Shown here: in pieces, positions 1-7,598 of the stretch | Layout of the letters: the number at the start of each line of letters is the position of its first letter | How positions within the stretch are numbered: the stretch's first letter is position 1 | Origin: an uncultured Collinsella sp. | GTDB lineage: Bacteria; Actinomycetota; Coriobacteriia; Coriobacteriales; Coriobacteriaceae | Assembly (NCBI GenBank): GCA_900756765.1 | Contig: CAAELE010000024.1 | Location: 1 to 34,657 of the forward strand | Reading direction: 5' to 3' | Length of the DNA stretch: 34,657 nt | Notes under the pieces: generated by a model | Database searches by the model: none | Told to the model about the DNA's origin: nothing | Seen by the model: the letters and a program-made list of their open reading frames with translations, nothing else | Program-made: the position numbers and the translations under genes

Positions 1-51
1 AAATACCCGGCGCGGCACGCTTTTTTTGACTCACGCAATGCCCTTGCGAAT

Positions 52-233
52 CGAAGGTGAATACTTTTCCGCGAAGTGAACGAGCAAAAACAAGCCCCCG
101 AAGCATCGACACTTTTCAGACGCCGTTTCCTGCGGTTTCGCCAAGTTTTTCCTGCAGTTTTGGCGTCAAAAAGTGTGGATGCTTCGGGGGTCCAAAATAG
201 GTCGTTCACTTCGCGGAAAAGTATTCACCTTCG
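52..233. repeat. Long imperfect hairpin element (MITE/REP-like)
   Basis: Bases 52-83 are the exact reverse complement of 202-233, a perfect 32-bp inverted repeat. The inner sequence pairs again: CCCCCGAAGCATC (95-107) has its complement near 179-191, and the pairing resumes around the two GGCG/CGCC blocks in the centre. The whole segment can therefore fold as one hairpin of about 180 nt. Its arm (AAGGTGAATACTTTTCCGCG) resembles the arms of the hairpins at 6668 and 15125, and all three contain CCTGCGGTTT in the centre, so they may be one superfamily. No coding capacity is evident. The flanks 1-51 and 234-268 show nothing recognisable. Confidence 0.75.
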
Positions 234-268
234 TTTTCGCGCAGACACGAATCCGGCCGCCACAACGC

Positions 269-300
269 AAAACGGGGCCCGCGCGCAGCGCAGACCCCGT
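269..300 (-). terminator. Rho-independent terminator of the first SIS gene
   Basis: On the minus strand a GC-rich stem of about 13 bp (two G-U pairs), ACGGGGTCTGCGC with GCGCGGGCCCCGT, closes a 3-nt loop and is followed by TTTT. It lies 24 bp after the stop codon of the SIS gene at 324-1292. Confidence 0.75.
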
Positions 301-323
301 CGTGAGAGGTTATTCCCGGTATA

Positions 324-1292
324 TTAGTACTGCTCGATGCCCATGTAGCGACGAACCTCGGGGCTGTGGTCGAACACCTTGCCGCGGGCGGCGCGCAGCT
401 CGCAGCTCATGTTGTAGAAGAAGATCGGCTCCAGGAACGAACGCACGCTGGCAGGTACCTCGCCCACGCCGTACTCGAGCGCGTCGAGCACCATGATCGT
501 GTCGGTGTGCGTGTTGAGGAACGCCAGCGCGCGCTCCTCCATGGGGCGGCACTCGCCCGCGCCAAGCTGCACAAAGTAGAACACACCGGGCTCGGTGGCC
601 TCGAACGGGCCGTGGAAGTACTCGCCGGAGTGGATGTAGCAGCAGTGCTGCCACTGCATCTCCATGAGCGAACAGATGGCCATGGCGTAGGTCTGGCTAA
701 AGTTGGGGCCGGAGCCCAGGATATAGAAGAACTTGTGCTGCTGGCAGAGCTCGGCAAAGCGGGCGCCCAGCTCGGCGTTGACCTTCTCGCGGGCGGCGGG
801 CAGCAGCGCATCCATCTGCTTGAGGCCCTCGTACATGTCGGCAAGCGCCTCGTAACCCTCCTGCTGGTCGAGCAACTCGGCAGCCATCAGGGCGCCGATG
901 CCCTGCGGGACCTCGGCCTGCGGCACGCCTTCGCCCCACGGATAGACCCAGGTGGTCCACTTGCCGTTGTCGATCTTTGAGCCCTCACAGTCGGTGAGGG
1001 CAATGACCTCGGCACCGGCGGCCAGCGCCATCTCGCAGCCGTCGACGACCTCCTGCGTGTTGCCGCTGTGGCTGCAGGCAATAACGAGAGACTTCTCGCC
1101 AAGGCTCTTGGGGGCCATCAGGCAAAACTCGCGTGCCGTGTAGACCGTCGAGGTAAACGTGGTGGCCTCGCGCTTGAGCAGCTCGTTGGCCGGCATCAGG
1201 TCGATCATCGAACCGCCGCAGGCGATCCAAAAGACGTTCTCAATCTTGCCCTTGCGCTCGATGATTTCCTGAATCAGATCGTGTGCGTTCAT
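324..1292 (-). CDS. SIS-domain sugar-phosphate deglycase (FrlB/FraB-like)
   Basis: This 322-aa protein has two SIS half-domains. The N-terminal half carries the phosphosugar loops IACGGSMIDL (about 23-32) and IACSHSGNTQE (about 71-81). The C-terminal half carries LMEMQW and HSGEYFHGPFE, followed by the C-terminal RRYMGIEQY. Glu211 and His227 are spaced like the Glu/His pair I recall as catalytic in Salmonella FraB and E. coli FrlB, which split 6-phosphorylated Amadori compounds into glucose 6-phosphate and an amino acid. That reaction is inferred; the exact substrate is unknown, and an amino-sugar isomerase or deaminase is the alternative. The start is supported by AAGGAGG upstream. The promoter region is flanked by two GntR-type boxes and the regulator gene lies just upstream. 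Confidence 0.85.
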   Translation of the reverse strand: MNAHDLIQEIIERKGKIENVFWIACGGSMIDLMPANELLKREATTFTSTVYTAREFCLMAPKSLGEKSLVIACSHSGNTQEVVDGCEMALAAGAEVIALTDCEGSKIDNGKWTTWVYPWGEGVPQAEVPQGIGALMAAELLDQQEGYEALADMYEGLKQMDALLPAAREKVNAELGARFAELCQQHKFFYILGSGPNFSQTYAMAICSLMEMQWQHCCYIHSGEYFHGPFEATEPGVFYFVQLGAGECRPMEERALAFLNTHTDTIMVLDALEYGVGEVPASVRSFLEPIFFYNMSCELRAARGKVFDHSPEVRRYMGIEQY

Positions 1293-1348
1293 CCTGATGT
1301 TCCTCCTTGTGCGGCGGCTTTGAGCGACGACGGCTCGTACCTGCTGTC

Positions 1349-1427
1349 GTTCTATGTTGTCCTATTTATAACACGCACGGCAACGCCCGTGAAGTCATTT
1401 CACCAAAGTTGTTCTATGTTGTTCTAT
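1349..1427 (-). promoter_or_regulatory. SIS-gene promoter with two GntR boxes
   Basis: Two 17-bp boxes differ at one base: GTTCTATGTTGTCCTAT (1349-1365) and GTTCTATGTTGTTCTAT (1411-1427). Between them, reading the minus strand, are a -35 TTCACG (1393-1388), a 17-bp spacer and a -10 TATAAA (1370-1365). One box thus lies upstream of -35 and the other overlaps the start region, a typical repressor layout. The adjacent GntR gene (1437-2201) is the natural candidate ligand-responsive regulator; that assignment is inferred. Confidence 0.65.
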
Positions 1428-1436
1428 CTGTGGATG

Positions 1437-2201
1437 TTAGATGTCGAAGACGTAGCGCGAGCCCACGATCTTTTGGCGACCGAGCAGTAGAGGGCGCCCG
1501 CCAGCGTCGGTAAAGTACGCCTCCATATAGAAGAGCGGCTCACCGACCGGCACCTCCAGCAGCGGGGCCGCCTGGGCATCGGCAAGCGCAATCTCCACGG
1601 TGCAGGGGTCGGACTTGAGCGGCGCGCGACCCGAATGCTCGGCAACGAGCGCAAAGATTGAGTTATCGGTGAGGTCCTCGTCAGCCAGCGTCTGCAGGTA
1701 GGGATGGTCGGCGAGCACAAAGGCGTTGTTCTCGAGCATGACGGGGATGCCGTCGGCCGTGCGCACGCGCTCGACCACGATAAGCTCGCAGCCGGGCTCC
1801 ACGCCAAAGAACGCCGCATCCTCGCGCGTCGCCGCGACCACCGTGCGCGACACCAGACGCGCACCCGGCACCATGTCGTTGGCAGCACAACCCTCAGTAA
1901 AGCTCTGGACGTCGCCCTTCTGGCGAATCTTGCGCTTGAGCTTGGGCGCACACACAAAGGTGCCCCTCCCCTGCTGGCGGTTGAGATACCCCGCACGCGA
2001 CAGCTCCTCGATGGCGCGGCGCACGGTGACGCGTCCCACGCCATAGGACTTCGCGAGCTCCATCTCGGAAGGAATGCGCGAGCCGGCCACGTACACGCCG
2101 CGCGCAATCTCGCCCTTTAGGTCGTCCATGACCTGCTGGTACAGCGGTACGGCGGACACCTCGGCGCGCTCGGAACGTTCGGTCTTGCTATCGGCTACCA
2201 T
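1437..2201 (-). CDS. GntR-family regulator, HutC/UTRA subfamily
   Basis: This 254-aa protein has an N-terminal winged HTH (about 18-85, with IPSEMELAKSYGVGRVTVRR and QQGRGTFV) and a C-terminal UTRA effector domain (about 100-250). UTRA domains usually bind phosphorylated sugars. The ATG has GGAG seven bases upstream, inside the end of recQ, and only 2 bp separate it from the recQ stop, so translation is probably coupled to recQ. It reads towards the SIS gene at 324-1292, and the 17-bp repeated boxes in the gap between them suggest that it controls that gene. The effector is not identifiable from sequence. Confidence 0.9.
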   Translation of the reverse strand: MVADSKTERSERAEVSAVPLYQQVMDDLKGEIARGVYVAGSRIPSEMELAKSYGVGRVTVRRAIEELSRAGYLNRQQGRGTFVCAPKLKRKIRQKGDVQSFTEGCAANDMVPGARLVSRTVVAATREDAAFFGVEPGCELIVVERVRTADGIPVMLENNAFVLADHPYLQTLADEDLTDNSIFALVAEHSGRAPLKSDPCTVEIALADAQAAPLLEVPVGEPLFYMEAYFTDAGGRPLLLGRQKIVGSRYVFDI

Positions 2202-2203
2202 CG

Positions 2204-4180
2204 TTACGCTCCATCCCGCGCATGCTCGGACTCAAACTCTTCAATTGCCGCCATAAACTGCTCGCCAAAGGCGTCGGCTTTTTTCTCGCCAATGCCGTTG
2301 ACCTGGATCAGCTCGTCGCGCGCCTGCGGGCGCAGGCGGCACAGGCCGCGCAGGGCCTTGTCGGAAAAGACCATATACGGCGCCATCTCCAGCTCCGTCG
2401 AGATCTCCTTGCGGAGGGCGCGCAGACGCTCGAACAGCTCGGCGTCGTCGCCCACGCGCGGGCGCTGATCCAGCTCGGACTCCTCACGCAGCAGATCGAC
2501 GGCGCGGCGGGCGCGGGCCGAGGCCTTGCGCTTGGACGCGCGACGCTTAACGGTAAAGGCAAACGCCTCGTCCTCGACCTCGCCGGCACGCGGCCCCAGT
2601 CCCACGACCGGGTACTGCCCCTGCGAGGTAGCCAGATAACCGCGGCCGCACAGCTGGCCGATGATGTCCTTGATGCGCCCGACCGATTCGCCCGACAGCT
2701 CACCGTAGCCGCAGTCCTCGTCCAAATGCATCTGGCGAATGCGCTCGGTGTTGCCGCCGTGAAGCACATCGGCAATGAGCGACTTGCCAAAGCGCATGGG
2801 ACGCGTGGCCACATAACGCACGGCGGCGCGGGCCATATCGGTGACGTCCTCGACCTCGAACTGCGTGAGACAGTTGCTGCAGTTGCCGCAGCCCTCGGCG
2901 TCGTCTGCCGTGCCGCCCGCGGCGGCTGCCGCATGCTCGGCCACGGCCTCGTCGCCAAAGTAGCGCAGCATGTATTCGCGCAGGCAGCCGGTGGTATTGC
3001 AGTAGCCCTCCATCTGGCTGAGCAGACGATAACGGTTCTGGAGCGCCCACGCGCGCTGCTCGTCATCGAGCGCCTCGTCGGCAGCATCGCCGCGATCGAT
3101 CAGAAAGCGGCGCATGCGAAAATCGTTACCGTTCCACAGCAAGTGACAGCTGGCCGGATCGCCATCGCGGCCAGCGCGGCCCGCCTCTTGGTAGTACGCC
3201 TCAATGCTCTCGGGCACGTTGTTGTGAATCACATAGCGCACGTTGGGCTTGTCGATGCCCATGCCAAAGGCGTTGGTGGCAACCATCACCTGAATGTCGT
3301 CGTCGATAAAGGCACGCTGGCTCTGGCGGCGGGCGTCGTTGCCCATGCCGGCATGGTAGCGGCCAACGCGAATGCCGCTGGGGCCCAGTGCCTCGGCAAG
3401 CTCACCTGCCAGCGCGTCGACCGTCTTGCGGGTCGAGCAATACACGATGCCGCTCTCGCTCGAATGCGCGATCACGTAGTCGCGCACCCACGCGGTCTTG
3501 GCCTTGTCGCCCATCTCCTCGCAACCAAAGTAGAGGTTCTTGCGATCGAAGCCCGTCACCACCGTCGCGGGGTTTTGCAGACCGAGCATCTGCTGAATGT
3601 CCGCACGCACACGCTCGGTCGCCGTAGCGGTAAAGGCCGCCACGATGGGGCGCTGCGGCAGGGAATCGATGAACTCGCGAATCTGCAGGTAGGCGGGACG
3701 AAAATCCTGGCCCCACTGGCTCACGCAGTGGGCCTCGTCAATGGCCACGAGCGGCACGCCAATGCCACCGTCCGCCGCGGCTTCCTGCGCAAAGGCTAAA
3801 AAGCGCGGCTCGAGCAGACGCTCGGGTGCCACATACATAAGCTGATAGCGGCCCTCGCGCGCCCGCTTGAGCACGGTATTTTGCTGAGCCGGCGTTAGGC
3901 TGGAGTTGAGATAACTGGGGCGCGCACCCGCCGCGAGCAGCGCGCGGGTCTGGTCCTCCATAAGCGACAGCAACGGGCTCACCACAAAGGTGATGCCGGG
4001 CAGCATGAGCGCGGGGACCTGGTAGCAGATAGACTTGCCGGCGCCTGTGGGCATAACGCCAAGCGCATCGCGGCCGGCAAGAATCGCATCCACCATGCGG
4101 TCCTGCCCCGGGCGAAACGAGGTGTAGCCAAAATAGGCGCCGAGCGTGTCGAGCGCCATCTGCTGCATGCTATCGGTCAT
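2204..4180 (-). CDS. recQ: ATP-dependent DNA helicase RecQ
   Basis: This 658-aa protein has the full RecQ layout. The first helicase lobe carries Walker A PTGAGKS (about 44-50) and the DEAH box in AIDEAHCVSQWGQDFRP. The second lobe has MVATNAFGMGIDKPNVR and the arginine-finger motif QEAGRAGRDG. A zinc-binding RecQ-Ct region has the cysteines in TTGCLREYM and CGNCSNC, and a C-terminal HRDC domain contains VNGIGEKKADAFG. RecQ unwinds recombination and stalled-fork intermediates in the 3'-5' direction. AGGA lies upstream of the chosen ATG. It is followed, with a 2-bp gap, by a GntR gene, an unusual partner that suggests insertion of the sugar module behind an existing gene. Confidence 0.97.
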   Translation of the reverse strand: MTDSMQQMALDTLGAYFGYTSFRPGQDRMVDAILAGRDALGVMPTGAGKSICYQVPALMLPGITFVVSPLLSLMEDQTRALLAAGARPSYLNSSLTPAQQNTVLKRAREGRYQLMYVAPERLLEPRFLAFAQEAAADGGIGVPLVAIDEAHCVSQWGQDFRPAYLQIREFIDSLPQRPIVAAFTATATERVRADIQQMLGLQNPATVVTGFDRKNLYFGCEEMGDKAKTAWVRDYVIAHSSESGIVYCSTRKTVDALAGELAEALGPSGIRVGRYHAGMGNDARRQSQRAFIDDDIQVMVATNAFGMGIDKPNVRYVIHNNVPESIEAYYQEAGRAGRDGDPASCHLLWNGNDFRMRRFLIDRGDAADEALDDEQRAWALQNRYRLLSQMEGYCNTTGCLREYMLRYFGDEAVAEHAAAAAGGTADDAEGCGNCSNCLTQFEVEDVTDMARAAVRYVATRPMRFGKSLIADVLHGGNTERIRQMHLDEDCGYGELSGESVGRIKDIIGQLCGRGYLATSQGQYPVVGLGPRAGEVEDEAFAFTVKRRASKRKASARARRAVDLLREESELDQRPRVGDDAELFERLRALRKEISTELEMAPYMVFSDKALRGLCRLRPQARDELIQVNGIGEKKADAFGEQFMAAIEEFESEHARDGA

Positions 4181-4271
4181 GGTTTCCTAACGTCAGAATC
4201 ATCTGCCGCCGATTATACGCCGCCACGCGGACCGGCGTCGCCCGGCTGTCAGCCACGCTCATTCTGCGGGT

Positions 4272-4325
4272 AGTCATTGGGGACGTTCTTGAATGACCAG
4301 TCGTTTAAGAACGTCCCCAACGACT
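4272..4325. repeat. 54-bp REP-like hairpin (GGGGACGTTCTT family)
   Basis: A near-perfect hairpin: AGTCATTGGGGACGTTCTT pairs with AAGAACGTCCCCAACGACT, and the inner AATGAC pairs with GTCGTT. A second copy of equal length, differing at a few bases, is at 12793-12846. Downstream GTCCCC repeats (CCCCAGGTGCCG near 4336, CCCCAAGTGCCG near 4362) look like related half-units. The GTCC-type core recalls REP sequences mobilised by RAYT transposases, but no such transposase is in the window. Confidence 0.7.
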
Positions 4326-4423
4326 AAGGAGTGTCCCCAGGTGCCGACAGAAAAGGAACGTCCCCAAGTGCCGGCCCGGCAACGCCGATGTTTTATCTCT
4401 TGACAAGCACGGAAACGTCGCTG

Positions 4424-4556
4424 GTTGAGCATAAGTCAGCGAAAACGCCCCTAAGCGAGCAAGGTGACGTGAAAGAGGAGGGAAGCGTACTTCGGTACGC
4501 GACCGACGATTGAACGTCAGATTGCCGCTTAGGAGCGTTTGCAGCGTCGAGCCGTT
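4424..4556. repeat. Structured intergenic element, copy A
   Basis: Three helices can be drawn. P1 is AAACGCCCCTAAGC (4443-4456) with GCTTAGGAGCGTTT (4527-4540), 13 of 14 paired. P2 is GCAAGGTGAC (4459-4468) with GTCAGATTGC (4516-4525), with a conserved GG/GA internal mismatch. P3 is GCGTAC-TTCG-GTACGC (4485-4500). The flanks GTTGAGCATAAGT on the left and GTTTGCAGCGTCGAGCCGTTA-like sequence on the right recur in other copies. It follows the stop of the GntR gene at 4582-5301 and precedes recQ on the minus strand. No protein is likely to be encoded; the functional strand is unclear. Confidence 0.75.
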
Positions 4557-4581
4557 ACGCGGTTTGGTAAAACCGCGTAAC
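4554..4581. terminator. Perfect 12-bp hairpin at the stop codon
   Basis: GTTACGCGGTTT, loop GGTA, AAACCGCGTAAC, directly next to the stop codon of the GntR gene at 4582. The identical hairpin is at 13022-13049, next to another gene's stop. There is no U-tract on the minus strand, so it may be a transcript-end stabiliser or part of the adjoining element rather than a classical terminator. Confidence 0.5.
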
Positions 4582-5301
4582 TTACATGACCATAACGTAG
4601 CGCGATCCCACGTAGTACTGCTTACCCATCAGGACCGGCTCGCCATTGGGGCCGATAAAGCCGGCACGCAGGTTGAGCAGTGGATCGTGCGGAGCGATGC
4701 CCAGCTCGGCCGCCTGCTCGGTATTGGCACGAACGGCCTCGACCGTGCGGTAGCCAACCGAGACAATCGGCGTTCCGCCAACGCGCTCGACCTCGGAAAA
4801 AATCGACTTGTCCTCAAGATCGGCCGTCAACAGCTCACGGTAGGCGTCAAACGGCACAAAGATGTTCTCCTCAAAAATGGGCTCGCCGTCGGCCGTACGC
4901 ACGCGCTTGATGTGCAGCAGCAGCGCGTCCTTCTGCAGGCCAAAGAACTCCATCTCGTTTTGACGTGCCGGCACAATCTGGCGATCGACCACATGCGCGC
5001 CCGCCTTCATGTCATTATCGGCACACAGCGCGGTAAACGTCTGCAGCGTCGAAGCGTGGAACTGGCGGTTGATGTGCGGCGTGGAGACAAAGGTGCCACG
5101 GCCCTGCTGCTTAACCAGGTAGCCATCGGAGCACAGCTCCTCGACGGCGCGGCGCACCGTAATGCGGCTCACGTCGTACTGCTCGGCTAGCTCAAGCTCG
5201 GACGGAATACGCTCCTTGGGTGCATAAACACCTTTCTCGATCGCATCCTTAATTTCGTCGTAAATCTGCTGGTAAAGCGGTGCATTTTTGGGTGCAGGCA
5301 T
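4582..5301 (-). CDS. GntR-family regulator, HutC/UTRA subfamily
   Basis: This 239-aa protein has an N-terminal winged HTH (about 8-75, with IPSELELAEQYDVSRITVRR and QQGRGTFV) and a UTRA domain to the C-terminus. It resembles the regulator at 1437-2201 along its length, including the shared VRTADG segment and the C-terminal GSRYV motif, so the two are paralogues. Its own upstream region has the motif ACGT-N5-ACGT at 5339-5351, also present upstream of the PTS operon and the EamA-type transporter. It is therefore the best candidate regulator of those genes and probably autoregulated. The ribosome-binding site is weak. Confidence 0.9.
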   Translation of the reverse strand: MPAPKNAPLYQQIYDEIKDAIEKGVYAPKERIPSELELAEQYDVSRITVRRAVEELCSDGYLVKQQGRGTFVSTPHINRQFHASTLQTFTALCADNDMKAGAHVVDRQIVPARQNEMEFFGLQKDALLLHIKRVRTADGEPIFEENIFVPFDAYRELLTADLEDKSIFSEVERVGGTPIVSVGYRTVEAVRANTEQAAELGIAPHDPLLNLRAGFIGPNGEPVLMGKQYYVGSRYVMVM

Positions 5302-5338
5302 ATCTAATCACTCTTATCGAAATATCGAAATAACTAAT

Positions 5339-5351
5339 ACGTATATAACGT
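5339..5351. promoter_or_regulatory. Candidate operator ACGT-ATATA-ACGT
   Basis: A 13-bp site 38 bp upstream of the GntR start codon at 5301. Sites of the same form are at 11415-11427 (ACGT-CTTAT-ACGT) and 12687-12699 (ACGT-TATAG-TCGT). Confidence 0.5.
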
Positions 5352-5450
5352 CTAGTTTCATATTACCTCATAATGATAAAACGATACACCCTCCCTACCA
5401 AAAAGCGACAGCTTCATTTTGGTAGGTTTTATCTGGGTAAACGAAGGCCT

Positions 5451-5474
5451 CCCGAAAGCAACGGGGCTTTCGGG
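5451..5474 (-). terminator. Terminator-like hairpin after the YitT-like gene
   Basis: CCCGAAAGC and GCTTTCGGG form a 9-bp stem with a 6-nt loop, 47 bp beyond the stop of the gene at 5522. The U-tract on the minus strand is poor (CTTCGTTT follows at a distance), so efficiency is uncertain. Confidence 0.5.
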
Positions 5475-5521
5475 GGGGCTCGTTCGGATGGGTTGCGCAG
5501 GACCGGCAAAATGCCAATACC

Positions 5522-6529
5522 CTACTTGCCGTCGTCCTGCTGCAGGCTGTCCTGTTCGCTGAGGCGCGCCTGCCTGCTGGCCATGCGTGCGGGCTTGTCG
5601 GGATCGGGAACGGCCGTGGGCATGGGCTCGTCGACATGACCACCCCACCAGCCGCCCACAAAGTTGAGCGTGTGGAACACATTGATCACGGCGCCGGGAT
5701 CAACGTCGCACACCAGCTTGATAATGTCCTGACTCTCGTAGGTCGAGACAACGGTGTTCAGCAGGTACATCTTTTCGCGGCTATATCCGCCGACGACCTC
5801 GGCGCAGCTAATGCCGTGCTGAAAATGGTTTACGTAGGCAGTCATGACCTCGTCTGCCTTACGCGTCGTGATCTGCAGCGTCACGCGATCGTAGCGACGA
5901 TAGAAACTGTCGATGGTCTTGGTCGAAATAAACTGGAACACGATGGAATACGCCGCCTTGTCCCAGCCAAACATAAAGCCAAAGATCGCCAGGATAAAGC
6001 AGTTGAAACCAAAGATGACGCCCCAGATGGTCTTGCCCGTGTGGTTGGAGACCCACAGCGCGATAAAGTCGGTGCCGCCGGTGGATGCGCCGGATTTAAG
6101 TGCGATGGCAGCGCCCAGACCCGAGACCACGCCGCCAAAAATGATGAGCATGATCTTGTCGCCCAAAAATGGAGCGAAGTGAAAGACGTTGAGGAACAGC
6201 GACGAGAGCACGACCTGCATCATCGAGAAGATGACGAAGCGCTTGCTGATGCCGCTCCAGCATAGGAGCGCCACGGGGATGTTGAGCGCGAGCATACCGA
6301 GCGAGATGTCGATGTGAACGCCGCCCAGCGAGGTAACGCGATCGAGCAGGACCGCAACGCCGGTGAGGCCGCTCGGAAGCAGGTCGGCGGGCTGAATGAA
6401 CGCCTGGATCAGGAATGTCTGGAGGACGGCGGAAATCGTGACCGCCACGGCAGTAATAGCGCGGCGGACGATGGTGAGGCGGCCGAGCACGAGCACTCGG
6501 TCCGTGAGCTGATCGATGGCGTTCGCCAC
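5522..6529 (-). CDS. YitT/YebE-type membrane protein (DUF161 + DUF2179)
   Basis: This 335-aa protein has about five or six hydrophobic membrane segments in residues 20-200, followed by a soluble C-terminal domain (about 215-300, ITTRKADEVMTAYVNHFQHGIS, MYLLNTVVSTYESQDI) typical of the YitT family. The family is widespread in Firmicutes and Coriobacteria; its transport substrate is not established. The first codon is GTG, chosen because AAAGGAG lies five bases upstream and it immediately precedes the conserved region. The C-terminal 30 residues are charged and low-complexity. It is monocistronic in appearance, with a terminator-like hairpin downstream. Confidence 0.85.
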   Translation of the reverse strand: MANAIDQLTDRVLVLGRLTIVRRAITAVAVTISAVLQTFLIQAFIQPADLLPSGLTGVAVLLDRVTSLGGVHIDISLGMLALNIPVALLCWSGISKRFVIFSMMQVVLSSLFLNVFHFAPFLGDKIMLIIFGGVVSGLGAAIALKSGASTGGTDFIALWVSNHTGKTIWGVIFGFNCFILAIFGFMFGWDKAAYSIVFQFISTKTIDSFYRRYDRVTLQITTRKADEVMTAYVNHFQHGISCAEVVGGYSREKMYLLNTVVSTYESQDIIKLVCDVDPGAVINVFHTLNFVGGWWGGHVDEPMPTAVPDPDKPARMASRQARLSEQDSLQQDDGK

Positions 6530-6667
6530 GCAGGCTCCTTTCGAAGGCAGATGTAGTTGTGGGGTATGTCCGCGATTGTAGCATGGAGCGTGCGGGGGCG
6601 CTTCAATTCACCCTCTCTCGACAACCAAAGCGGGACCAGCAACCCCACGACCAAAGGCCCAAATTAC

Positions 6668-6901
6668 AAGTGAGTAGACTTTACGCGACCTGCAGAGCAC
6701 ACCCAAAACCGCCACCCCTGTGACCTGCGGTTTTACTAGAGCAGATGCGCTTTGTGCTCGGCCTGCGCCAAAAAGTCTACTCACTTAGCCCGAATCGAAG
6801 CCAAACGGATCAAAATCGAAACCAAATTGAGCCAGTCCACCGCAAAAAACGTTTGAACCCGTGCTTCTTGCGGCGGATTGACACTACAAAGCGGCCAAAA
6901 T
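6668..6901. repeat. 234-bp repeat with 119-bp terminal hairpin, copy 1
   Basis: The first 119 bp (6668-6786) start with AAGTGAGTAGACTTT and end with its exact reverse complement; internal GAGCACA/TGTGCTC segments pair as well. The next 115 bp are not self-complementary but are also conserved in the copy at 15125-15358, which has exactly the same length. The repeat ends inside the HAD gene: its last 18 bp are the stop codon and final five codons (ILAAL). The part of this gene-free stretch at 6530-6667 shows nothing recognisable. Confidence 0.8.
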
Positions 6902-7513
6902 GTCGGTCAGATTATCGATAACGACATCGGCTCGCGATTGATCGAGGTTGACGCCCTCGTGCGGACGCAGCGCCAGGACTCGAGCGCCGGAACGTTTGCC
7001 AGCCTCGATCCCCAAAGGCGAATCCTCGATAACCAGGCACTCGGCAGGCTCCATCCCCAGCGCCCCCATGGCGCGCAGGTAGATCTCGGGATCGGGCTTA
7101 AACGCACTGCACTCGTGACCACTGATGGTGTAGTCCAGCACGTCGGCAATGCCAGCGATCTCCACCAGCTCGTCAATCAACTCGCGATAGGACGAGCTCG
7201 CGATGGCGCACTTCACGCCGCGCTCGTGCAGCTTGCGCATCACCGGCTCCGTCTGCTCGTTGAGCAGCTCGGCATACGGAACGGGATGGTCCGGACTGTA
7301 GACTTGCTTGTACTCAACGCGCAGACGCTCGCGCAGCTCAACATCGTCGGGCACCAGCGCCTCCCAAATGGCAGGCTCGTTAGACCCCGAAAGATCGGGG
7401 ATTTCGTCAAAATGGAACCCCTTCTCTTCCATAAACGCCACACGACGACGGTTGTAGAACCACTCGGTATCGACCAGCACGCCGTCCATATCAAACAGCA
7501 CTGCCTTGATCAT
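6884..7513 (-). CDS. HAD-superfamily hydrolase, beta-phosphoglucomutase-like
   Basis: This 209-aa protein has all HAD motifs: DMDG with Asp8 and Asp10 (motif I), AIASSS (motif II), FKPDPEIY with the motif III lysine, and VIEDSPLGIEAG (motif IV). The helical cap domain after motif I places it with the beta-phosphoglucomutase/sugar-phosphatase subgroup. It probably dephosphorylates or isomerises a sugar phosphate; which one cannot be read from sequence. The ATG before IKAVLF is chosen because AAAGGAG sits six bases upstream; ATGs further upstream would have no spacing. It follows the terminator of the PTS/SIS operon, so it is probably transcribed separately or by read-through. Its last codons lie within a dispersed repeat. 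Confidence 0.9.
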   Translation of the reverse strand: MIKAVLFDMDGVLVDTEWFYNRRRVAFMEEKGFHFDEIPDLSGSNEPAIWEALVPDDVELRERLRVEYKQVYSPDHPVPYAELLNEQTEPVMRKLHERGVKCAIASSSYRELIDELVEIAGIADVLDYTISGHECSAFKPDPEIYLRAMGALGMEPAECLVIEDSPLGIEAGKRSGARVLALRPHEGVNLDQSRADVVIDNLTDILAAL

Positions 7514-7533
7514 ACGCATCTCCTTTCGATAGC

Positions 7534-7564
7534 AAAAAGGGGACGGGGCACAAACCCCATCCCC
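7534..7564 (-). terminator. Rho-independent terminator of the PTS/SIS operon
   Basis: On the minus strand GGGGATGGGG and CCCCGTCCCC form a 10-bp stem with one mismatch, followed by TTTTT. It lies 35 bp after the SIS stop codon at 7599. Confidence 0.85.
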
Positions 7565-7598
7565 TCTCAATCAACCCGTAAGGTCTACTTACTTGTGA

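Noticed and set aside
4424..4556. Riboswitch in front of recQ
   Set aside because: The same element precedes an EamA-type gene and a PAP2 gene at varying distances (90-260 bp), with no shared pathway, and is always attached to the preceding stop codon. A leader riboswitch is therefore unlikely.
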